A stretch of DNA of 64,000 bases. Source: Uliginosibacterium sp. Its GTDB lineage: Bacteria > Pseudomonadota > Gammaproteobacteria > Burkholderiales > Rhodocyclaceae. The stretch spans positions 73,843 to 137,842 of the forward strand of contig JADKDZ010000011.1 of the NCBI GenBank assembly GCA_016718265.1. The letters run 5' to 3'. Shown here piece by piece: positions 57,913 through 64,000 of this stretch. Under the pieces are notes generated by a model. That model was not told the origin of the DNA. It made no database searches and worked only from the letters and a program-made list of their open reading frames with translations. The translations under genes and the position numbers were made by a program. Each line of letters opens with the position of its first letter. Positions within the stretch are counted from its first letter, which is position 1.

Positions 57913-58239
57913 GATTGCCTCTGTTTGCGCAGACGGTTCTACAACGGGAGTAAGCACCAGGGTATGCAAGGCAGACCGATACGCCCCAAGACGAATCGCA
58001 TCGAGCCGGAAGGCTGCCCGGTCGATACGGATCTCCATGTCCCATACAGCGTAGCGAGGCGCCCATCCGGTATCCTCGCGCCACAGATCCTCCACGCCGC
58101 TTTGACGTGACAACCCTTCCAGAAACTCGATCAGCAGGACGGAATCAAAGTGCGGAACCTCGATTTCCAGTCGGCGGGCTCGAGGATAGACAAACGCCCT
58201 GACTGGCAGATCGGCGGCACAGAAGCCCATGTGCTTCAT
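57889..58239 (-). CDS. Hypothetical protein, 116 residues
   Basis: ATG 58239 follows ACGGAG and gives MKHMGFCAADLPVRAFVYPR. The sequence is soluble, basic-then-acidic, and ends SAQTEAIMKIWILS, overlapping the metallophosphoesterase start. The frame is open further upstream into the end of the HAD gene, so a fusion cannot be ruled out. No family is recognised. Confidence 0.5.
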   Translation of the reverse strand: MKHMGFCAADLPVRAFVYPRARRLEIEVPHFDSVLLIEFLEGLSRQSGVEDLWREDTGWAPRYAVWDMEIRIDRAAFRLDAIRLGAYRSALHTLVLTPVVEPSAQTEAIMKIWILS

Positions 58240-58259
58240 ACAGCACTTAAACTCCGTGG

Positions 58260-58682
58260 CTACCTCAGTGGGTAACAACCCGGTTTCCAGCCAGGTACGC
58301 AATCGCGCGCAATCCTTCTGATCCATCCCCGTCTTGTGATGGGTGACAAGCAGCCAATCGCAGTCAGGCTGAAACAAGCGAGGATCGTCGTCAATCGCGA
58401 CCCAGGAGACATCCTCCTTTTCGGCAAGCCAGGCTTCGACTTCAGCCTGGCGCGAGGCACCCGGATTTGCTCAGTGACGTCGACCACCCGCGATTTCAGC
58501 GGGCCCAGAAAGTGGCATAGCTGCTTGATAGCATGGGAAGTGCGCCAGGAGGATGACACCACGATCTTGACGTCAGGATGATCCTTCAGAACGTGGGAGA
58601 GACGGTCGACGTGGACAAACAACTTGTCGGGAGAGATTCGCGGATGAAGCACGCCATCGAAATCCAGGAAAATCACTCGCAT
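58260..58682 (-). CDS. HAD-superfamily phosphatase of the RNA-repair-associated type (one frameshift)
   Basis: It starts MRVIFLDFDGVLHPR, HAD motif I with DFDGVL, then IVVSSSWRTSH, motif II. After a one-base shift near 58440 the frame continues VAIDDDPRLFQ with the acidic motif IV and then ends near 58260. This order and the short size (about 140 residues) fit the HAD domains found in Swiss-army-knife RNA-repair proteins and in phage/defence islands. The function here is unknown. Confidence 0.7.
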   Translation of the reverse strand: MRVIFLDFDGVLHPRISPDKLFVHVDRLSHVLKDHPDVKIVVSSSWRTSHAIKQLCHFLGPLKSRVVDVTEQIRVPRARLKSKPGLPKRRMSPGSRLTTILACFSLTAIGCLSPITRRGWIRRIARDCVPGWKPGCYPLR

Positions 58683-58705
58683 CGTGATTTCCCCCTTAGG
58701 CTGCC

Positions 58706-59383
58706 CTACCCCTCCTGTACGGATCCGCCCTCCCCTGCTCTACCCCCGCGTGATCCCTTCTTGCCCTTCTTGGGTTTGGGAGCGTTTATCGGCTTCCCGT
58801 CGTCTGATCTCGCTGGAGGCTGCGGCCATCGGGCGAGGACTGCGTCTATGATGCACATCATCAGAGCTTCGCCACGCTGCCTACTGGTCAGCTGCTGGGC
58901 TGCACGCTCTACCTGCAGACTGCTGACGAGCGTCGGCGTAAAAAGGTCTTCCGGCTTAAGCCGAATGACTTCAATGCTCAATTCCTGAAGTTCGTTCTCG
59001 GGGAAGTCGCGCTGTGCTTCGAACGCCCGCCTCAGTTCAGTCTCCAGATTCGAAGACAGGTCGGCCACAACTTCATTCCATGCTCGTGCCACCTGCGCCC
59101 AAAAGAGTGGATCGTCTTGCAGTGTGCGCTCGTACTCAAGGAGATCTGCATCGCACAGAAGGTGCTGCACGAGTAGGTTCTTGAGCTGACCTCGCACCGA
59201 CGCGTGCTCATGCTCTCGCCAGCGCCGCAGTGCGCCTCCGAGCCACCGCAAGTACAAACGAGCCTCATCATTACCTATTGCGTGGGGCGTCCTTACTTCA
59301 ACCACGTGCTCCATGCTCTTGATGAAGCTTTGCAAGTCGAAGCCGCGCGGCACTGCATTCTCAGGATGGAGAGCCGGTCTCAT
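58706..59383 (-). CDS. Unrecognised 225-residue protein coupled to AAA+ ATPase
   Basis: The frame starts MRPALHPENAVPRGFDLQSF and overlaps the ATPase stop by four bases, so translation is coupled. The protein is helical, with a charged tail of Lys/Gly/Arg (PKPKKGKKGSRGGRAGEGG) that could bind nucleic acid. The core region (VRLKPEDLFTPTLVSSLQ) gives no known motif. It is intact. Confidence 0.6.
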   Translation of the reverse strand: MRPALHPENAVPRGFDLQSFIKSMEHVVEVRTPHAIGNDEARLYLRWLGGALRRWREHEHASVRGQLKNLLVQHLLCDADLLEYERTLQDDPLFWAQVARAWNEVVADLSSNLETELRRAFEAQRDFPENELQELSIEVIRLKPEDLFTPTLVSSLQVERAAQQLTSRQRGEALMMCIIDAVLARWPQPPARSDDGKPINAPKPKKGKKGSRGGRAGEGGSVQEG

Positions 59384-60455
59384 GCGAGATCTCCTTCACT
59401 GCGGTAGAAACCAACCGGTCGCCTTTCGCTGCGCTTGGCGCCGTGGGTGTCCGTGAGCTGAATGCGGGACTGGTTAAGTCGCACGGCTTTAGCGATGGCG
59501 CCACGCAGGAGCTTGCGTGTCACCCTGGGACTGCACGCGGTGATCTGATCCAGCTGTGCGTCATCGAGCTGGCCGTCGAGGACTCCCACGACATTGAGCT
59601 CGTCCTGAAGAATCTGATAGATACGTTGCACGATGGCACGTTGCTGGAGTGGATTTGGCGCAGGAATCTCAAAGTTCTGGAATCGACTGGTCAATGCTGG
59701 ATGCATTCTTTGGAGCTCATTGGCCGTGGCAATCCAGTTGACGTGGCTTGCATCGATCTCCAGCCAGGGCACAGAGCGATCACGAAAGATCCGAGCACTG
59801 TGCGTTTCGAGCAGTTGGTAGAGCGCGCCTGTGACGTCGCTGTGATGCATCGACACTTTGTCGATTTCATCCAGCACGAACAGAGGATTGGCATACGCAC
59901 CTTCAACAATCTCATCGAAGACGGCACCGCACCGGCTGTTGGACCAGTATTCATCGCTTCCACCGAACTCTGCACCGGACTGTGCCGATGACAGGCTGCA
60001 GATTCGAGGAGGCATCCCCAATACGGCACCGAGTGACCGGGCATAGTCCGTTTGCCGACACCAGGATCACCTGATAACAGAACCCGCAAGCTACAGATCG
60101 GGCGCTGACTTACTTGTGCGAGGCAAGCTTCATCGAGCAGGTAATCCGTCACGGCCGCGAAGTTGGGGTGACTGCTTTTGAGGGCGATCAGCCCCGTCAT
60201 CAATGCGTCCTCCGGCCATGCCCCAAGAGAGCGCTCAGGTCCAAGTTTCTGGAGCTTCTCGGCAATTTGCTTGCGTCTGGAGATCTTCCCCTCTCCATCG
60301 CAATCTCCCTTGATCAGCGAGGTGAGGTTATGACGATAGACACGCACCTTGCCCGGCGTGACAGCAGCCTCGTTTGTCGCCTGCGTGACCTCACGACGAA
60401 GTTCATCAACCAAGGCTCTGACTCTCTGAATACGGCTTGTACTTGCAGTGTCCAT
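59380..60455 (-). CDS. AAA+ ATPase, MoxR/Lon-like (frameshifted)
   Basis: ATG 60455 starts MDTASTSRIQRVRALVDELR. Walker A is in LLSGDPGVGK; the frame is lost just after it, and the next frame continues GMPPRICSLSSAQSGAEFGG and LFVLDEIDKV, a clear Walker B, then WIATANELQRMHP (sensor 1) and ALTSRFQNFEIP. The pattern resembles Lon and MoxR modules. About 358 residues. No protease domain is present, so a remodeller or regulator role is likelier. It is the first gene of the six-gene minus-strand cluster. Confidence 0.8.
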
Positions 60456-60495
60456 ATCAATCTCCTACGATTGCACAACAGTCGAGGAACTGAAG

Positions 60496-61404
60496 GTGAA
60501 CACACATAGCTTGGCGGAAATTGCCCAGCGGTTACGCGCGCTTAGGCGTAAGACCATTACGGAGATAGCGAGACAGCTCAGCCTTGACAGGTCATCGCTG
60601 TCTCTTTGGTTTGGCGGCAAGCCGGGCGTGGTAAGTCTTGAGAACCAGAAGCGTATCTGTGAGTTCTTAGGTTGGCGCCTTGGGTATCTGATCCCAAGTT
60701 ACATGCATATGTGGCGGATTAATCGGGAAGATGACGTTGATGCCCTTAGACTTGGGCTGGGTCAGTTCATTGATCCAGAGCATGAGAAATACCGGATATC
60801 AACGGCCCGTTATGAGAATGGAAAGATTGGCTTCTTGATCTTCAAGGCACGCAAGGGCGGCATGGGCACACTCATTCGCCTGGCCGTGGCTCCGGAGTTC
60901 GTGGACGTGGTGCTTTCGGAATTGAAAGCAGCGGGGGAGTGGGCGATTTCTCAAGAGGTCACAGAGAGGGAGTACCAGGCCATCTGGGCGTCGGACACTA
61001 CCGATATCTCGCCAAACGACTATTTCCGTGATTTTGAGCCTGGCGGCTTCCTCAAGTCGGCCATGGAATGGGAATCCGATTTGTGGTGCACTGAAGGCTA
61101 CTTGGCTTTTATGAACGCGCAAGAGGAGATTCGCCCAGAAGACAATTCAGACGTCACTAAGGAAGACACCTTTGAAGAGAAAGTTGAAGCGTACTTAGCC
61201 CGCGACTCTGTTGACATTGAGGACGTAGTCGCCCAGCAGGCGCAGGACGACTTATGGCGCCCTTTGATCAGAAAACTGCAGGGGCAAGGCTTGAGTCCAC
61301 AGGAAGTCGAAGCCATTTTGCGGCCAGTTCTGGACTTGCTTTGCAGATCTCAAACCAAAGGGAATAGAGGCAATCGCCCAAAGAGTCGTGCGCGATCTGA
61401 CTGA
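60496..61404 (+). CDS. HTH-containing regulator-like protein, 302 residues
   Basis: A GTG at 60496 with GAGGAA upstream starts VNTHSLAEIAQRLRALRRKT. The first 65 residues are an Xre-type HTH (ITEIARQLSLDRSSLSLWFGG). The remaining protein is soluble with no known domain; it contains EYQAIWASDTTDISPNDYF and an acidic region near residue 210. It is divergent from the AAA+ cluster, with 40 bases between the starts, so it may regulate that cluster. An upstream ATG at 60448 would overlap the ATPase start. Confidence 0.65.
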   Translation: MNTHSLAEIAQRLRALRRKTITEIARQLSLDRSSLSLWFGGKPGVVSLENQKRICEFLGWRLGYLIPSYMHMWRINREDDVDALRLGLGQFIDPEHEKYRISTARYENGKIGFLIFKARKGGMGTLIRLAVAPEFVDVVLSELKAAGEWAISQEVTEREYQAIWASDTTDISPNDYFRDFEPGGFLKSAMEWESDLWCTEGYLAFMNAQEEIRPEDNSDVTKEDTFEEKVEAYLARDSVDIEDVVAQQAQDDLWRPLIRKLQGQGLSPQEVEAILRPVLDLLCRSQTKGNRGNRPKSRARSD

Positions 61405-61475
61405 TTCGCTCTGCCAGCGAAAGCCTTGCACCCTTGGGTCCTTCCCTCGCTTTGTGATCCGGACGGTGTAGCGGC

Positions 61476-62057
61476 ATGCAAGACCCGAAAACTAGAATCT
61501 TGGTCATCGACCTTGAAGCCACCTGCGACGAGGACAGGCGCATTCCGACTGATGAGATGGAGATCATTGAGATAGGCGCCTGTTGGGCAACTGCTACAGG
61601 CGAGGTGCTCGATCAGTTCCAGTCCTTTGTCCGCCCCCTTCTACGGCCTACGCTCACGTCTTTCTGCGGCTCATTGACAGGCATCCGCCAAACAGATGTC
61701 GACTCCGCCCGACCGTTTGCAGAGGTAGCAATAGATCTAACCAAGTTTGCCTGCCTGAATTCGAGCGGCGAGGAGTTCTGGACGAGCTGGGGCGCTTACG
61801 ATCGCAGTCAGATTGAGCGCGACAGTTTGCGCTGCGGCATTCCAAATCCGCTGCCAATGCCCCACTCCAATGCCAAACGACGTTTCGCGAAAGCCCACCG
61901 GATCGGCAAGGAAGTAGGCATGACAAAGGCATTGGAGCTTGCGGGCATTCCACTTCTGGGCGCCCATCATCGTGCGCTGGATGACGCCAGGAACATTGCT
62001 CGACTTCTGCCTTGGATTCTGGGAGAGCGGACACTGAAGCTCCGACGAGCGTCATAG
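61476..62057 (+). CDS. DnaQ-like 3'-5' exonuclease (DEDDh)
   Basis: This intact 193-residue protein has the DEDDh residues: DLEAT (about residues 12-16), WGAYDRSQIERD (third acid, around residue 110) and HHRALDDARN near the end. It resembles the ERI1/KapD-like exonucleases that trim RNA or DNA 3' ends. It ends about 105 bases before the CRISPR trailer repeat. No Cas protein is next to it. Similar exonucleases are known to process spacer ends during acquisition in some systems, but proximity alone does not show that here. Confidence 0.82.
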   Translation: MQDPKTRILVIDLEATCDEDRRIPTDEMEIIEIGACWATATGEVLDQFQSFVRPLLRPTLTSFCGSLTGIRQTDVDSARPFAEVAIDLTKFACLNSSGEEFWTSWGAYDRSQIERDSLRCGIPNPLPMPHSNAKRRFAKAHRIGKEVGMTKALELAGIPLLGAHHRALDDARNIARLLPWILGERTLKLRRAS

Positions 62058-62163
62058 CCCAAGACATCGGCGACGCCTTGACTGCGCACTGTAAGTACAG
62101 GGCTAGCCCGAGTACCCCAATAGATTGGCCGCTTCCATTCAACCGAGAAGCAAGGAAGCACAA

Positions 62164-64000
62164 GTTTCATGGCATAAGCAGTATCCGCGATGGGACCCGC
62201 GACCTTGGTGAGCGGACTCTTCTCGCCCGCTTTGGCGGTTTCAATCCACGCGGGTCCGCGATGGGACCCGCGACATCGCGAGGCGCGATTTTTGACCGGC
62301 TCCGAGCTGTTTCAATCCACGCGGGTCCGCGATGGGACGCGCGACAATCTCCGTGCCGCGTGCGATGCGGCGCTGGGGAGCTTTAACCACGCGGGTCCGC
62401 GATGTAACCCGCGACAGATTTTCCCCACTGGATCGGGAGCAACGCACAGTTTCAATCCACGCGGTCCGCGATGGGACCCGCGACCCGTGTGATCGATGCG
62501 AAAGGGCGCACGCCAATTGTTTCAATCCACGCGGGTCCGCGATGGACCCGCGACCCGAAAGCTCCTGCATGCCAAGCCGCACCTTGTTGTTTCAATCCAC
62601 GCGGGTCCGCGATGGGACCCGCGACGGACTTCGCCCGTGCTCGGCATTGGCGATGCTGACGTTTTCATCCACGCGGGTCGCGATGGGACCCCGCGACAGA
62701 GGCCGAATATCATAGACCGCCAACAAACTATGTTTCAATCCACGCGGTCCGCGATGGACCCGCGACGCTCGGTCCAATCGTCTGGCACTGGATAAGCTGG
62801 TGCTTCCATCCACGCGGGTCCGCGATGGACCCGCGACCCGTCATCACCTGCCCAGGCGTTACAGCTACCGGTTAGTCAATCCACGCGGGTCCGCGATGGA
62901 CCCGCGACGCTACGACCTTGAAGGCGCCGTCCGTGACGTTGTGCCAATCCACGCGGGTCCGCGATGGACCCGCGACGCTACGACCTGAAGGCGCCGTCCG
63001 TGACGTTGTCTTCAATCCACGCGGGTCCGCGATGGGACCCGCGACGGCAACGTCCGCAAAAGGGCTTGGCCAAGGCGCCGTTTTCAATCCACGCGGGTCC
63101 GCGATGGGACCCGCGACGTTCTTCGATGCTGACCCGCCGCACTGGGAGACAGTTTCAATCCACGCGGTCCGCGATGGGGACCCGCGACCACGAACCGTTC
63201 AGGTAGGCGCCGAAGCGTTGTTTTCAATCCACGCGGGTCCGCGATGGGACCCGCGACCACCAACGCCGAACTGTTGAGCGGTGACCGCGTTGTTTCATCC
63301 ACGCGGGTCCGCGATGGACCCGCGACTTGGCTGGCGATGTTGTGACGTTCGCAGGCGATGCGTTTTCAATCCACGCGGGTCCGCGATGGGACCCGCGACA
63401 TTCAACGGGGAGCAGACCAATAAACTTCGTAGTTTCAACCACGCGGGTCCGCGATGGGACCCGCGACCTGATGACGCTGACTGCTGGCTGGATGCCGGAG
63501 ACGTTTCAATCCACGCGGGTCCGCGATGGGACCCGCGACGCCGTGTGCCCAACGACGACGTAGGTGCCCTTACGGTTTAATCCACGCGGGTCCGCGATGG
63601 GACCCGCGACTACCGGCAGCGGTGCATGGCGTTGTCCGGGTGGTTTTCAATCCACGCGGGTCCGCGATGGGACCCGCGACATGTGGCGATTCACCGCGTT
63701 GTCGGGAGATAGCCGGTGTGTTCATCCACGCGGGTCCGCGATGGGACCCGCGACTTAACGACATTCATGCTCATTTTCGTTACCCCTGTTTGAATCCACG
63801 CGGGTCCGCGATGGGACCCGCGACGCTTGCCGCTGTCAGACAAGGACGGAGACGCCTCGTTTCAATCCACGCGGGTCCGCGATGGGACCCGCGACCTTGT
63901 GACGGACTCTCATGTGCGTGCTCCGTCACGTTTCAATCCACGCGGGTCCGCGATGGGACCCGCGACCATCGCCCATCACCGGCTTGCCCTGCAGGATGTT
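62164..64000 (-). CRISPR. CRISPR array, about 25 full repeats plus a degenerate end repeat
   Basis: Repeats of 37 bases, first complete one at 62238-62274, alternate with spacers of about 32-36 bases to the window end. Each contains a perfect 9-bp stem (CGCGGGTCC and GGACCCGCG) with a 6-base loop. Read on the minus strand, each ends ATTGAAAC, the usual 5' handle of crRNA, so the array is probably transcribed leftwards. The leftmost unit (62164-62203) keeps only the inner half, which marks it as the trailer end; the leader is beyond 64000. Many repeats have one- or two-base indels. No cas gene is in view. Confidence 0.95.

Noticed and set aside
62190..63764. Overlapping open frames on both strands with repeated Arg/Gly/Asp-rich peptides
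   Set aside because: They are translations of the CRISPR repeats and spacers; the repeat happens to lack stops in several frames.
1..64000. tRNA and rRNA genes
   Set aside because: No cloverleaf-like or rRNA-like sequence was found by eye; a covariance-model scan was not possible.

Overview
The window looks like part of a betaproteobacterial chromosome, most likely from the Rhodocyclales (Azoarcus/Thauera/Zoogloea-like). The evidence is the gene order of the housekeeping part: panC, LysE-type exporter, bamD against rluD; a phaC-phaB-phaR polyhydroxyalkanoate cluster; rimO; fur against bamE-dapB; and kdsD-kdsC-lptC-lptA next to a KefC-like antiporter. The order-level placement is inference. 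Many genes are complete at the protein level but broken by single-base insertions or deletions, often in short homopolymers (fur, dapB, lptA, lptC, kdsC, kdsD, dps, GAP1, cadA, tnpA). CRISPR repeats lose and gain single bases in the same way. The simplest reading is an uncorrected long-read assembly, so I annotate these as genes with frameshifts, not as pseudogenes.

Layout. 1-19.5 kb is core chromosome: cofactor, envelope, LPS, PHA storage, iron regulation and redox genes. 19.5-32.1 kb is accessory. It has small orphan genes and a histidine phosphatase, then a compact six-gene operon-like block (22.6-30.0 kb): calcineurin-type phosphoesterase, all-helical protein, two GTPases, a GTPase-associated protein (GAP1-like) and a trypsin-like protease. 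This matches the GTPase-centred conflict systems known mainly from computational work and is the most interesting system here. It is followed by a nested palindrome, a zinc-ribbon protein and a divergent Xre regulator.

32.1-53.1 kb is a Tn3-superfamily (Tn4651/Tn4652-type) transposon of about 21 kb. It is bounded by matching 33-bp GGGG-starting inverted ends and carries TnpT, TnpS, TnpC and TnpA. Its cargo is a cadmium/zinc/cobalt resistance module (cadR, ynfA, two czcI-like genes, lspA, dsbB/dsbA-like genes, czcCBA, cadA). The cargo sits between tnpT and tnpS, which are normally adjacent and divergent around the resolution site.

53.1-62.1 kb is a second accessory segment. It has a gene cut off by the transposon end, a DsbC-like protein, lipoproteins, an Xre regulator with a clear operator, and a six-gene minus-strand cluster (AAA+ ATPase, unknown, HAD phosphatase, unknown, metallophosphoesterase, unknown). 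A divergent HTH regulator and a DnaQ-like exonuclease follow. From 62.16 kb to the window end runs a CRISPR array of about 26 repeat units. It is read towards decreasing coordinates, has its trailer end inside the window, and continues beyond the right edge. No cas gene is visible.
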